Part shown: piece by piece, positions 8,459 through 17,238 of the stretch | Layout: each line of letters begins with the position of its first letter | How positions within the stretch are numbered: the first letter of the stretch is position 1 | Assembly (NCBI GenBank): GCA_030696505.1 | Contig: JAUYSD010000331.1 | Location: forward strand, 1 to 37,167 | Length of the DNA: 37,167 bases | Origin: Sulfuritalea sp. | GTDB taxonomy: Bacteria; Pseudomonadota; Gammaproteobacteria; Burkholderiales; Rhodocyclaceae | Direction of reading: 5' to 3' | Position numbers and translations under genes: made by a program | Notes under the pieces: generated by a model | Seen by the model: the letters and a program-made list of their open reading frames with translations, nothing else | Databases searched by the model: none | What the model was told of the DNA's origin: nothing

Positions 8459-8785
8459 ATGATCAATCTGACTCCCGCCGCATCGAAAGCCATCAACCGC
8501 TTCATCAAGGGCGCCGAGAATCCGGTCGCCGGCTTGCGCATCTTCGTTTCCGGCGGCGGTTGCGCCGGCCTGCAGTACGGGCTGCGCCTGGAGCAGGAGA
8601 AGGCCGAGGACGACTATGAATTCGACATCGGCGCCGGCGCCAAGCTGCTGGTCGACCCGATGAGCCGGCCGATGCTGGAAGGCCTGACCGTTGATTTCGT
8701 CGACAGCCTGACGCAGACCGGCTTCAAGTTCAACAACCCGAACGCCACCGGCGGCTGCGCCTGCGGCCAGTCGTTTTCCGCCTGA
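8459..8785 (+). CDS. iscA: Nif-type IscA iron-sulfur carrier
   Basis: The 108-aa A-type carrier has the three conserved Cys at C35 (SGGGCAG) and C100/C102 (GGCACGQ). Such proteins accept clusters from NifU and hand them to nitrogenase-related targets. It is directly preceded by a sigma-54 promoter and followed by nifU, as in the Azotobacter order iscA(nif)-nifU-nifS. It is often named nifIscA to separate it from the housekeeping isc gene. Confidence 0.9.
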   Translation: MINLTPAASKAINRFIKGAENPVAGLRIFVSGGGCAGLQYGLRLEQEKAEDDYEFDIGAGAKLLVDPMSRPMLEGLTVDFVDSLTQTGFKFNNPNATGGCACGQSFSA

Positions 8786-8806
8786 CTTACGTTTAGGAGC
8801 ACGGCC

Positions 8807-9694
8807 ATGTGGGATTACTCCGAGAAAGTCCGCGAGCATTTCTTCAACCCAAGGAACTCCGGTCCGCTGGAAAATGCCAATGGCACCGGCGACGTCGGCT
8901 CGATCAAGTGCGGCGACGCGCTGCGCCTGATGTTGAAGGTGAATCCCGAGACCGAGATCATCGAGGACGCGCATTTCCAGACCTTCGGCTGCGGCTCGGC
9001 CATCGCGTCGAGTTCGGCACTGACCGAGATCATCAAGGGCAAGACGCTGGACGAGGCACTGCAGGTCAGCAACCAGGACATCGCCGATTACCTCGACGGC
9101 CTGCCGCCGGAAAAGATGCACTGCTCGGTGATGGGCCGCGAGGCGCTGCAGGCGGCGGTGGCCAACTATCGCGGCGAGGTCTGGAGCGACGATCACGAGG
9201 AAGGCGACCTGGTCTGCAAGTGTTTCGCCATCGACGCCGTGATGATCGAAGACACCATCCGCGCCAACGGCCTCAAGACGCGTGAGGAAGTCACCAACTA
9301 CACCAAGGCCGGCGGCGGCTGTTCGGCCTGCCACGAGAAGATCGAGGACGTGCTGATCGCCGTGAATGGCCGGCTGTATTCGAGCGAACCGAAGCCGAAC
9401 AAGGCTCCGGCGAATTTGCCCAGCGAATCCCCGGTCAAACCCAAGCTCACCAACTACCAGCGCATCCGCAAGATCGAGGACACGCTGGAAGCCATCCGCC
9501 CCATGCTGCAGCGCGACCACGGCGACGTGACGCTGATCGAGGTCGACGGCAAGAAGATCTACGTCGCGCTGTCCGGCGCCTGCCAGGGCTGCCAGATGGA
9601 AGCAGCGACCCTGGGCGGCATCCAGCACAAACTGGTCGAAGCGCTGGGCGAACTGGTGCAGGTGCTGCCGGTCGGCGCCATGGCGCACAACTAG
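8807..9694 (+). CDS. nifU: NifU, three-domain Fe-S scaffold
   Basis: The 295-aa protein has the full NifU layout. An IscU-like N-domain carries C35, C62 and C106. A central [2Fe-2S] ferredoxin-like domain carries C137, C139 and the GGGCSACH pair. After a Pro/Ser/Lys-rich linker (~195-215), a C-terminal Nfu domain carries GACQGCQM. It builds clusters from sulfur delivered by NifS for NifH and NifB/NifEN. The ATG follows TTTAGGAGCACGGCC. NifS starts ten bases after the stop. Confidence 0.95.
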   Translation: MWDYSEKVREHFFNPRNSGPLENANGTGDVGSIKCGDALRLMLKVNPETEIIEDAHFQTFGCGSAIASSSALTEIIKGKTLDEALQVSNQDIADYLDGLPPEKMHCSVMGREALQAAVANYRGEVWSDDHEEGDLVCKCFAIDAVMIEDTIRANGLKTREEVTNYTKAGGGCSACHEKIEDVLIAVNGRLYSSEPKPNKAPANLPSESPVKPKLTNYQRIRKIEDTLEAIRPMLQRDHGDVTLIEVDGKKIYVALSGACQGCQMEAATLGGIQHKLVEALGELVQVLPVGAMAHN

Positions 9695-9704
9695 GATCGT
9701 CGCC

Positions 9705-10922
9705 ATGAAACCCATCTACATGGACAACAACGCCACCACGGCCTGCGATCCGGCGGTGGTCGAAGCCATGCTGCCTTTCTTCACCGAGCAGTTCGGCAAT
9801 GCCTCGTCGATCCACAGCTTCGGCGCGCAGGTCGGCAAGGCGCTCAAGGAAGCGCGGGGCAGGGTGCAGACCCTGCTCGGTGCGGCCCACGATTCGGAAA
9901 TCGTATTCACTTCCTGCGGCACCGAGTCGGATTCGACCGCCATTCTCTCGGCGATCAAGGCCCAGCCAGAGCGGCGCACGATCATCACCACGGTGGTCGA
10001 GCATCCGGCGATCCTGACCCTGTGTGACCAGCTCGAAAAAGAGGGCTACGTCGTGCACAAACTGAAGGTCAACAAGAAGGGCCGTGTCGATCTCGACGAG
10101 TACAAATCGCTGCTGGGACAATTCGGCGACCGTGTCGCCATCGTTTCGGTGATGTGGGCCAATAACGAGACCGGCACGCTGTTCCCGGTCGAGGAAATGG
10201 CCGAGATGGCCCATGAAAAAGGCATCATGTTCCACACCGACGCGGTGCAGGCCGTGGGCAAGCTGCCGATCGACCTAAAGAGCACCAGGATCGACATGCT
10301 CTCGCTTTCCGGCCACAAGCTGCACGCGCCGAAAGGCATCGGCGTGCTCTACCTGCGGCGCAACACGCGCTTTCGGCCGCTTTTGCGCGGCGGACACCAG
10401 GAGCGCGGCCGGCGCGCGGGCACGGAAAACTCGGCCTCCATCGTCGGCCTCGGCGTCGCCTGCGAACTGGCCATGGCGCACATGGAAGCGGAGAACACCG
10501 TGGTCAAGCGTCTGCGCGACCGGCTGGAGCGCGGCATTCTGGGCAAGGTGCCCAACGCCTTCGTCAATGGCGACACGCTCTACCGCCTGCCCAACACCGC
10601 CAGCATCGCCTTCGAGTACGTCGAAGGCGAGGGCATCCTACTCATGCTGAACAAGCAGGGCATCGCCGCATCGAGCGGCTCGGCCTGCACCTCGGGCTCG
10701 CTGGAACCCTCGCACGTGATGCGCGCGATGGGCATACCGTACACGGCCGCGCACGGCACCATCCGCTTTTCGCTGTCGCGCTACAACACCGAAGAGGAAG
10801 TCGATCGAGTCATCGCCGCCGTGCCGCCCGTCATCGCACAACTGCGCAAGCTGTCGCCTTATTGGAGCGGCGAGGGTCCGGTGCCGAATCCAGAACAGGC
10901 GTTTCAACCCGAGTACGCCTGA
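9705..10922 (+). CDS. nifS: NifS cysteine desulfurase
   Basis: The 405-aa PLP enzyme releases sulfur from cysteine for cluster building on NifU. The PLP lysine is in SLSGHKLHAPKG (K205), and the persulfide Cys is in ASSGSACTSGS (C328). The N-terminus (MDNNATTACDPAV) is typical of NifS. It is the last nif gene in the window. nifV, which follows nifS in Azotobacter, is absent here, and the next genes are a minus-strand secretion operon. Confidence 0.95.
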   Translation: MKPIYMDNNATTACDPAVVEAMLPFFTEQFGNASSIHSFGAQVGKALKEARGRVQTLLGAAHDSEIVFTSCGTESDSTAILSAIKAQPERRTIITTVVEHPAILTLCDQLEKEGYVVHKLKVNKKGRVDLDEYKSLLGQFGDRVAIVSVMWANNETGTLFPVEEMAEMAHEKGIMFHTDAVQAVGKLPIDLKSTRIDMLSLSGHKLHAPKGIGVLYLRRNTRFRPLLRGGHQERGRRAGTENSASIVGLGVACELAMAHMEAENTVVKRLRDRLERGILGKVPNAFVNGDTLYRLPNTASIAFEYVEGEGILLMLNKQGIAASSGSACTSGSLEPSHVMRAMGIPYTAAHGTIRFSLSRYNTEEEVDRVIAAVPPVIAQLRKLSPYWSGEGPVPNPEQAFQPEYA

Positions 10923-11249
10923 CCAGCCGACTGTAAGGCAGATTCGCGATATGGCTGCGCGCGCAAATAGTGCTGCCAAGTGATTGTGGGACATGGCTAT
11001 CCAGTTCTCGTCCCTTGGTGGAAGGGCCACATTCCTGCTGGTACTCGATCGGTGATTGTCGGCGTCGCGACTTCGGTCGAATGCGAGGCTGGCCTTCTCG
11101 AGAGGAAGCGCTGGCAGTATTGAGGCAACGCAAAAATGCCTTTGGGGGCTAATGTCAAAAAAGACGCCGTAGTCACGGCTGCGGGGCATTTGCCGATGCG
11201 AGAGACAAGTCTTCTTCGTGCCGCGTTCAATTTCAGCGAAGAACCCTGT
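10923..11249. other. Gap between nifS and the secretion operon
   Basis: The stretch is 327 bases between two converging transcription units. I find no convincing gene, no strong hairpin with a T-run and no clear repeat. Both units must end here, so a terminator is expected, but none is obvious from sequence. Confidence 0.5.
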
Positions 11250-11714
11250 CTACTTCGGCACGTAGGAAAACACCCATTCCGATGTTCGCGTCTTGCCTTC
11301 CAGGCCCGCCAGTTGCTGTGAGAAATTTGCCCGTTTCCAGGCCACGACATCGTCGTGCAAACTGAACACTCCCATAATCCCGCCATCCGGCGCACGCAAC
11401 AGGCCCCATTGCGCCGTTCCGGACATCGGGTCGCGATAGATTCGCCGCAGATATCGTCGGGTCGCCGGAAATCTGGAGTCCTGAAGCAGGGCGTCGAGGG
11501 TCGGTGGATACTTCTTCTCGAGGACGCCGCTCTCGTAGTACTGCTGGATTGCCCGCCGGAATTGCTCTCCCACAAACAGCAGCTCGCGCTCTTTCTCCCG
11601 CTGACTTGCCTCGCTCCACACGACCCCGGCCGCAGCGATCCCGACGCCGATAACGGCGATGGCGATCAGCAGGGCGAGATAGGCAATCCCCTGTTCGTGC
11701 TTACCAGCTCTCAT
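11250..11714 (-). CDS. Minor pseudopilin-like protein lacking Glu5
   Basis: The 154-aa product starts MRAGKHEQG followed by a hydrophobic helix (IAYLALLIAIAVIGVG), then a coiled and soluble part with PPTLDALLQDSR and YRDPMSG, typical of small GspG-like pseudopilins. If cleavage occurs after the Gly, the mature residue 5 is Ala, not Glu. Glu5 is normally needed for packing within the pilus, and its lack is a feature of tip subunits such as GspK. ATG 11714 overlaps the previous gene by 14 bases. An upstream ATG at 11750 would lengthen the leader with Arg-rich residues. It is the last gene of the operon. Confidence 0.75.
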   Translation of the reverse strand: MRAGKHEQGIAYLALLIAIAVIGVGIAAAGVVWSEASQREKERELLFVGEQFRRAIQQYYESGVLEKKYPPTLDALLQDSRFPATRRYLRRIYRDPMSGTAQWGLLRAPDGGIMGVFSLHDDVVAWKRANFSQQLAGLEGKTRTSEWVFSYVPK

Positions 11715-12099
11715 ACGCCGAGCCATCGCGCGAGGCACCCGGGGCGCCACTTTTCACGTCGTAGACACCTCCCTTTTGCGGATCGGACGGAGGGATCACG
11801 ACCCAGCTGCGGTCGCTGTCGGTGACCGGATCGGGCGGAATCTTCCGGAGATACTTCTGGGTCACCAGATCCTCGAGGCTGGCCGGGTAACGTCCTCGGT
11901 CGGCATAGAACTTGTCGATCGAGTCGCGCATCTGGTGCAGGTTTTCCTTGAGCACCGTTTCCTTGGCCTTGTCGATGCCGCTGAAATAGCGTGGCGCGGC
12001 GAGCGACAGTAGCAGGGCAATGATCGCCATCGTGACCAACAGCTCGATCAGCGTGAAGCCGCCGGCTCTTGTTGATCTTGGTGACAACCGTACCTTCAT
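11701..12099 (-). CDS. Type II secretion/T4P-like pseudopilin
   Basis: The prepilin signal is basic leader, then G|FTLIELLVTMAIIALLL, with Glu at mature position 5. The body carries YADRGRYPASLEDLV and KIPPDP, as in GspG-like pseudopilins. ATG 12099 (MKVRLSPRS) gives a 14-15-residue basic leader. ATG 12114 overlaps the upstream stop and is an equal alternative. Prepilin peptidase and methylation would act on this site; no peptidase gene is in the window. It probably forms part of the periplasmic pseudopilus with the gspG product at 19950-20387. Confidence 0.85.
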   Translation of the reverse strand: MKVRLSPRSTRAGGFTLIELLVTMAIIALLLSLAAPRYFSGIDKAKETVLKENLHQMRDSIDKFYADRGRYPASLEDLVTQKYLRKIPPDPVTDSDRSWVVIPPSDPQKGGVYDVKSGAPGASRDGSAYESW

Positions 12100-12107
12100 G
12101 TCCGCGA

Positions 12108-12575
12108 TTACCATTCCCGGTACAGAACGCCGTTGATGCCCGTGCCCGGTGCGAGTGAATAAACGTCGTAGACGTCGTCTCCTGGCCGCGGTCGGTCGGG
12201 CGGGCTCTGATAACTGCGTTTGCCCCAAGTGTCTTCAGGCTTGAGCGTCGGATCGGCAAACGGATCCCGCGGAATCCTTCTCAGGAAGTTAATCCTCGCG
12301 CGTGTCGGGCTGCGGGCATCCTCGATCCCCTCGACCAGGACATTGAGCGACCGCGGATAACTTGAGTCGCCGGCACGCAGGATAACGCGACCTTCATCGA
12401 CGGCCTGTTTGTACGCATCGAGCCCTTCCCTGATCTGGCGCAATGCGCTGCGTAGCTCGCCTTCCCTCAGGCGAAGCGTCGTCAGCTCGGCGACCGGGAG
12501 CGCGATCGATGCCACGAGTCCGATCAACGCCAGCGTGACCAGCAATTCGATCAGCGTAAAGCCTCGTACTCGCAT
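12108..12575 (-). CDS. Type II secretion/T4P-like pseudopilin
   Basis: The 155-aa protein has a very short basic leader (MRVRG) and then FTLIELLVTLALIGLVASIALP with Glu5. The body includes YPRSLNVLVEGIED and RRIPRDPFADP. It is therefore a GspG/PilE-like pseudopilin. It starts six bases after the secretin stop. The three pseudopilins at this end of the operon, plus gspG at the other end, may be the major and minor subunits of one pseudopilus. Confidence 0.87.
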   Translation of the reverse strand: MRVRGFTLIELLVTLALIGLVASIALPVAELTTLRLREGELRSALRQIREGLDAYKQAVDEGRVILRAGDSSYPRSLNVLVEGIEDARSPTRARINFLRRIPRDPFADPTLKPEDTWGKRSYQSPPDRPRPGDDVYDVYSLAPGTGINGVLYREW

Positions 12576-12581
12576 GGCCGG

Positions 12582-14915
12582 CTATGGGGTGACTGTCACG
12601 CCGATGAGCGCCGCCGCCGTTTGCTGGGTTGGCCGTCCGGCACCACTCGTCGCCATTGTGGGCAGAACGGTCACGAGGCTGTTTTGCACCGGTTTCAGTG
12701 CCTTGAATTCGAACTCGACCAGTTCACCGTCGCCGCGGGCGCCGTCGCCAGAGACATTCTGTGTCACAAAGATCATTCCAGCCGCACCAACGATACGTTT
12801 CGTGAAATCAACTTTCTTGTCAGGTTTGGCGAGAAAGCCTCCGGCTCGTGCGTCGATCGCCTCCAGCACCAGCGGGTCATATTTCACCTGGACCGGCAGA
12901 GCGGAAATCGCATCTCGAGCGGACACGCTCAGTTTGAGTTTCATGGTTGCGCCGATCTTGGCCACCGGGCTTCCTTCCCAGCGCAAGGTCGGCGCGGCAA
13001 CGGATTGCCCGCTGTCGGGAGACGCAAGCGGAACCGCGGCAGCACCCTCTGACGCGACCGAAAGCATCGTCGGCACGACACTGTTCGTCGCCACCTGCAC
13101 CACCGCCGCTCCTGCAGATGCTACGGGCGGCGCGAGCGACGTGGTCGCCAAGGCAGCCAGTGGCTTCAGCATCGGATTGTTTTCCGTGCCGGACCAGAAT
13201 TCGGTGGGTACATGCGTCGGCGGCACCAGGCCGCGCACGAGCCGCGGCGTGATCGACAGCACGAGTTCGGTCTTCTGGTTGTCGTCCTTCTGGCTGGCAA
13301 ACAGCCGGCCGACGACCGGCAGGTCGCCCAGGCCCGGAACGCGCTGGGCGGACTTGCGTTCGGAATCGTTGATCAGACCGCCAAGAATCTGCGTCTCGCC
13401 GTCCTTCAGGCGCAGCACGGTCGAGGCATTGCGGGCGCCTATCTGGTAAGACAGACTGCCAGCCTTGCTCGTGACTTCCTTGACCACGGAACTGACCTCC
13501 AGCGCGACCTTGATGGAGATTTCATCATCCGGATAGATGGTCGGCTCCACTTCGAGCTTGAGGCCAACGTCGACGTATTGAACACTCTCGGAAACAAATC
13601 CGGTCGATGTCGATGTGGTCGTGATCACCGGAACGCGATCGCCGATCTTGATCACCGCTTTTTCGCGGTTGTGCGTACGTACCCGCGGATTGGCGAGCAG
13701 GTTGGTGTCACCGACCTCGCGCCGCAAGTTCAGGACCAGCGGCGAAATTGTCGCCCCCGTACGACTCGAATTGGACGTGTTGAGATCACGCAGCGTAAGC
13801 GTCGTACCTGAGCTCGGCAGGGGCACGAGAGAAAGCTGGTTCGGAAACTGGATGCCGAGTTCCGTCAGGCGCGAGCGCTGCACCTCGATCACCTCGACCT
13901 CGAGCATGACTTCCGGTTCGCTGATGTCCTGCGTGGCCACCAGGCGCTCGGCAAGCCGGATCATCGTCGGCGTGTCGCGCAGGATGACCAGATTGAGCTT
14001 GTCGTCTACGAACACGTTCTTCGCCTTGAGCACGGTCTTGAGCATGTCGGCCGTCTGCTTCGCCGCGGCATTGGCGAGAAAGAAGCTCTTGACCACCAGT
14101 TCCTGATTGGCGGACTGCTTCGCCGCCGTGTTCGGATAGATCAGGAGTGTGGTGTCGTTGAGTACGCGCCGGTTGAGCTGATGAGTGGCGAGCAACACAT
14201 CCAGCGCATCTTCCACCGTGACATTACGCAGGAACACCGTGGTCGGCAGATTCGCGGGCACTTCCTTGTCCAGGACGAAGTTGAGGCCGCTGTGGCGTGC
14301 CAGCACCTCGATCACCTGTTTGAGGTTCGCATCGCGGAATTCCAGGGTCACTGGCTTCTTGAAGGTGTTGCGCAGCGTGCTCGGCGATGCCTGATTGCGG
14401 CCCAGGCGGTCATCGATCTTTCGCCGCAAGGACCGTGCTTCAGGAAGTTGCGGGTTTTCCTGGAGTACCCGGTTGAGTCGCAGTTCGGCGGCATCGACGT
14501 TGCCGGCGTCAAACTGCGCGTTGGCATCCTTGAGCAGGGCGGCGATACGCCGTGTCTGCTCAAGGCTCGTGAGCCCCGAGACGGCCCCCTTGTTGTTCGG
14601 ATCGATCTTGATGACGCGTCGGTAGATGGTTTCGGCCTCGTCAAGGCGTCCGGCGCCGCGCTCACGCTGTGCTTCCCCTATAAGGCGTGAACCCGCTGTT
14701 TCACGCGCCGTTATAAAGCGCATGCGAAACTCGGAATTATCCGGCGCTTCCGTGGCGGCCCGCTCGAGTGCGGCGAGCCCCTCCTCAAGCCGCCCATCGG
14801 CGAGCAGCTGCATGCCTTCGCGGTGCGCCATCTGGCCGGCGCAACCATAGAGCGTCAGGATCGCGGCGACCAGAAGCGCGTGGCCGATGCCGCGGAATGT
14901 CATGAAGTCAGTCAT
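12582..14915 (-). CDS. Outer-membrane secretin lipoprotein with TPR and cohesin domains
   Basis: The 777-aa GspD/PilQ/MshL-family protein has a lipoprotein signal ending LYGC, with C25 as the lipid site. TPR-like helical repeats occupy ~30-170 and secretin N-domains ~190-330. The secretin core contains VPGLGDLPVVGRLF and ends TELVLSITPRLVR (~540). An Ala/Val linker follows, then a cohesin-like beta domain (~650-777, LSVSARDAISALPVQVKYDP). It forms the outer-membrane channel. ATG 14915 overlaps the upstream stop by eight bases. An in-frame start at 14930 is less likely. The cohesin tail is not part of classic GspD. Confidence 0.9.
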   Translation of the reverse strand: MTDFMTFRGIGHALLVAAILTLYGCAGQMAHREGMQLLADGRLEEGLAALERAATEAPDNSEFRMRFITARETAGSRLIGEAQRERGAGRLDEAETIYRRVIKIDPNNKGAVSGLTSLEQTRRIAALLKDANAQFDAGNVDAAELRLNRVLQENPQLPEARSLRRKIDDRLGRNQASPSTLRNTFKKPVTLEFRDANLKQVIEVLARHSGLNFVLDKEVPANLPTTVFLRNVTVEDALDVLLATHQLNRRVLNDTTLLIYPNTAAKQSANQELVVKSFFLANAAAKQTADMLKTVLKAKNVFVDDKLNLVILRDTPTMIRLAERLVATQDISEPEVMLEVEVIEVQRSRLTELGIQFPNQLSLVPLPSSGTTLTLRDLNTSNSSRTGATISPLVLNLRREVGDTNLLANPRVRTHNREKAVIKIGDRVPVITTTSTSTGFVSESVQYVDVGLKLEVEPTIYPDDEISIKVALEVSSVVKEVTSKAGSLSYQIGARNASTVLRLKDGETQILGGLINDSERKSAQRVPGLGDLPVVGRLFASQKDDNQKTELVLSITPRLVRGLVPPTHVPTEFWSGTENNPMLKPLAALATTSLAPPVASAGAAVVQVATNSVVPTMLSVASEGAAAVPLASPDSGQSVAAPTLRWEGSPVAKIGATMKLKLSVSARDAISALPVQVKYDPLVLEAIDARAGGFLAKPDKKVDFTKRIVGAAGMIFVTQNVSGDGARGDGELVEFEFKALKPVQNSLVTVLPTMATSGAGRPTQQTAAALIGVTVTP

Positions 14916-15417
14916 TGGCGTTACCAACAAAAATGGTTTGACGGATGTTCAGCGGCAGATACACGAGATGCAGTTGTGTCCCGTCGAACTTGTCGACGAG
15001 ATAGGCGGGCTCGATGCGATCGCCGATGCGGACGATGATCATTTCAGTACCGCGCGTCAGGATGAAGCTGGGCGCCTGACCCGCATCGACGATGCGTCCA
15101 AAAAACTTGAAAGGCAGGGGAGGCGCCTGCGGTGGCGGCGGTGGAGCAGGCGTCGACACGACTGGAGGCGGCGGCTCCCAGGTGCGCAGTGCAAACAGGT
15201 CAACTCTGTCGCGGCCGGGTTCCGGCGTCGCGGCATCCGCGCCAACGAGGGGGAGGCGGCCTGCGGACGAATCCGCAATCGGCGTGTGCGATCGGGAGAC
15301 CGCGGTGTCACCCACTGGCTCGTTCACAAACCAATAGGCGGTCGTCGCCAATAACGCCGCCAAGACGAGATTCCGGCTCCATCGCGCATGCATTGGGACG
15401 GCGAAGGCGGTTTTCAT
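14908..15417 (-). CDS. PilP/GspC-like inner-membrane protein
   Basis: The 169-aa protein has one N-terminal membrane segment (NLVLAALLATTAYWFV, ~15-30) and a Pro-rich linker (EPPPPVVSTPAPPPPPQAPP). A small beta domain follows (FKFFGRIVDAGQAPSFILTRGTEMIIVRIGD). This is the layout of GspC homology-region and PilP proteins, which link the inner-membrane platform to the secretin. It lies between the PilO-like gene and the secretin gene, overlapping both (4 and 8 bases). Confidence 0.8.
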   Translation of the reverse strand: MKTAFAVPMHARWSRNLVLAALLATTAYWFVNEPVGDTAVSRSHTPIADSSAGRLPLVGADAATPEPGRDRVDLFALRTWEPPPPVVSTPAPPPPPQAPPLPFKFFGRIVDAGQAPSFILTRGTEMIIVRIGDRIEPAYLVDKFDGTQLHLVYLPLNIRQTIFVGNAND

Positions 15418-15926
15418 TTGGCGTCCAGTTCGAACGACAGCTTCAGGTCTGCATCGAGCACCTGATCGGTAGCCCGGGCGCGCTGGAGCACGAGGCTGTC
15501 TATTTGTGCGCTGCGGCCGACCGTCAGGGCTTCGCGCAGGTAGCTTCTGATCGGCAGGTAGCCGCCCTTGGTTGGAAGGCTGACTTTAATGCGCCTGCGA
15601 CCGTCCTTGTCGGAAATCGTGTAGGACGATCGATCGATCGTGATGGCTGCCGTTTCTGCGGCAGCATTGAGGCGACGAATGATCTCGATGGGGTCAGAGG
15701 CAGGCTTGAGGCCGGTCGACGACGCATCGGCTTCGACGATAGCCACGTGGACGTTCGGCTCGGGTGCGCGAAGGGTGGCGGCGAGTTTCCGGGCGTCACT
15801 CCTGGCGGAGTCCAACTGGATCTGCGCCGGCGCGAGTGCGCTGAAATAGAACGATGCGCAGAAGAGGAGCAGCCCAACCCCGACGAAACCGGGGATTCCG
15901 AGCACCTGGAGGTAGCGCGAGTTCAT
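15414..15926 (-). CDS. PilO/GspM-like assembly platform protein
   Basis: The 170-aa bitopic protein has a single membrane helix (~12-30, GFVGVGLLLFCASFYFS) and a periplasmic coiled and ferredoxin-like part, as in PilO/GspM. Sequence identity to named families is low, and the call rests on length, topology and the order M-N-O-P-secretin. ATGA overlaps occur on both sides. Confidence 0.7.
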   Translation of the reverse strand: MNSRYLQVLGIPGFVGVGLLLFCASFYFSALAPAQIQLDSARSDARKLAATLRAPEPNVHVAIVEADASSTGLKPASDPIEIIRRLNAAAETAAITIDRSSYTISDKDGRRRIKVSLPTKGGYLPIRSYLREALTVGRSAQIDSLVLQRARATDQVLDADLKLSFELDAK

Positions 15927-16441
15927 CGCGGCGCCTCCTGCCAGTTTGCCCGTACCGAGAACCTGATGGGACGCCGAGGATGGTCGCGAGCGATTTCGTG
16001 CTCGGTCAAGCTTACGTCTGCCAAGACGGAGAGACTCGACAGTCGTTTGACGTAGTCCGTCACGGTGGTGAAGTCCTTGGCTTCGCCACGCAGGGAGATC
16101 TCGGCGGATCCCGGCTCAAGGGACAGCAACGTGACGGTTTCGTCAGCCGCCGCTTCCAATCCGCCGAACAGCGCTTCCCACTGCTCGGCTGACCGTGTCA
16201 TCCGCGTTGGTGCTTTGTCGTTCGCCGGGCGATTCTCCGATCGAGCATCAAACAGGCGCTGGCGTTCCACGTCGCGCTTCAGCCGCGCCACGCTCCCTTC
16301 AGCGCGCGTCAGTTCATCACCCACGTCGACATGATGTTGGAGCAGCGCCGCCGTTAGGCCGATACCGGCGATCAGCAAAACAATACCTGGCAGCGGCCAG
16401 GTCTCAGGCTTCTTTTGGAAATCGAGATCCAGTCGCTGCAT
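15923..16441 (-). CDS. PilN-like assembly platform protein
   Basis: The 172-aa protein has a short cytoplasmic N-terminus (QRLDLDFQKKPETWP). PilN uses such a stretch to bind PilM. A membrane helix (~18-36) is followed by a coiled coil (~40-65) and a periplasmic alpha/beta domain ending in RFSVRANWQ. Function is inferred from layout and from its place directly after the PilM-like gene. Confidence 0.75.
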   Translation of the reverse strand: MQRLDLDFQKKPETWPLPGIVLLIAGIGLTAALLQHHVDVGDELTRAEGSVARLKRDVERQRLFDARSENRPANDKAPTRMTRSAEQWEALFGGLEAAADETVTLLSLEPGSAEISLRGEAKDFTTVTDYVKRLSSLSVLADVSLTEHEIARDHPRRPIRFSVRANWQEAPR

Positions 16442-16446
16442 CGGGA

Positions 16447-17238
16447 TCAGGCCAGGAAGGCGGCGGCGGGATGGCCGGGCCAGGGAACAGGCACGGGTCG
16501 AACCCGTCCGGTCATGTCAGCCGGAATAGCGGTAGTCCCCGTCAGATCGCGAATCCAGAGTGTGGTATTTTCGGGGAAGGGACAAAATGCGGCCTCTTCC
16601 TCCAAGGCATGTGCGAAGGCATTCGCGTCGTCGAGTGGCACGAGGCGACTGGTGATCGATTTCCACGCGCCGTCCGCAACGTGCGCAATCGTCGCCCGTC
16701 CGGATTCGACCAGCGCGAAGATCGCCGGGCTGTCTTTCAGGCTTGCGCCGACGCGGTTGAAAGTCTCCATGAGGTCAGGACGGATCGAGTGGATTCTGCA
16801 GCCCTTGCCGACGCTGGCACGCAGATCTTCGAGCAGTCCGGATGGAATGGCGGCGCCCAGTGTCGATAGTCCTTTCGGACTTTCGCTCAGGGTGATGTGC
16901 CAGTCTTGGCAGAGGCTGCCGAAGGTCTTGCGAAACACAATGACGCCCAGGGCGGCGCGCTCGTCCGCTGTTTGTGCGTGCGGATCGCCGGGGATCACGG
17001 CATAGCGCACGAAGTGACTCGACAGAACGAAATCGATACTTGCCGTTTGCCATTTCGCGTCGCGAACTAGGTCGTGAAATGCGGCGAGGCATGGGCGCCA
17101 CGGCGTCGTCGAATCGGCATCGAGGCGCACCTCACATTGCCTGATCGGACGCGGACGCAAGCCCCTGCCGAGGCGGACCGCCGTCAACCGGTCCGGCGCC
17201 AGGCCGACGATCAGCCGGTCACGCCACAAAGGTGACAC
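16447..17238 (-). CDS. PilM/GspL-cytoplasmic-like actin-fold protein
   Basis: The product is 263 aa from GTG 17238 (VSPLWRDRLIVGLAPDRLTAVRLG). I choose this start because it overlaps the gspE end by 20 bases and begins exactly at the first beta strand. The frame is open further upstream but antisense-like. The beta-strand pattern at the start and the 'FVLSSHFVRYAVIP' stretch resemble PilM/GspL ATPase-fold domains. It would couple the GspE ATPase to the PilN/O platform. Confidence 0.72.
   Translation of the reverse strand: MSPLWRDRLIVGLAPDRLTAVRLGRGLRPRPIRQCEVRLDADSTTPWRPCLAAFHDLVRDAKWQTASIDFVLSSHFVRYAVIPGDPHAQTADERAALGVIVFRKTFGSLCQDWHITLSESPKGLSTLGAAIPSGLLEDLRASVGKGCRIHSIRPDLMETFNRVGASLKDSPAIFALVESGRATIAHVADGAWKSITSRLVPLDDANAFAHALEEEAAFCPFPENTTLWIRDLTGTTAIPADMTGRVRPVPVPWPGHPAAAFLA

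Noticed and set aside
10997-11575. Minus-strand frame in the gap after nifS, possibly another secretion gene
   Set aside because: It overlaps the last pseudopilin in another frame, has no hydrophobic N-terminal helix and no plausible start.
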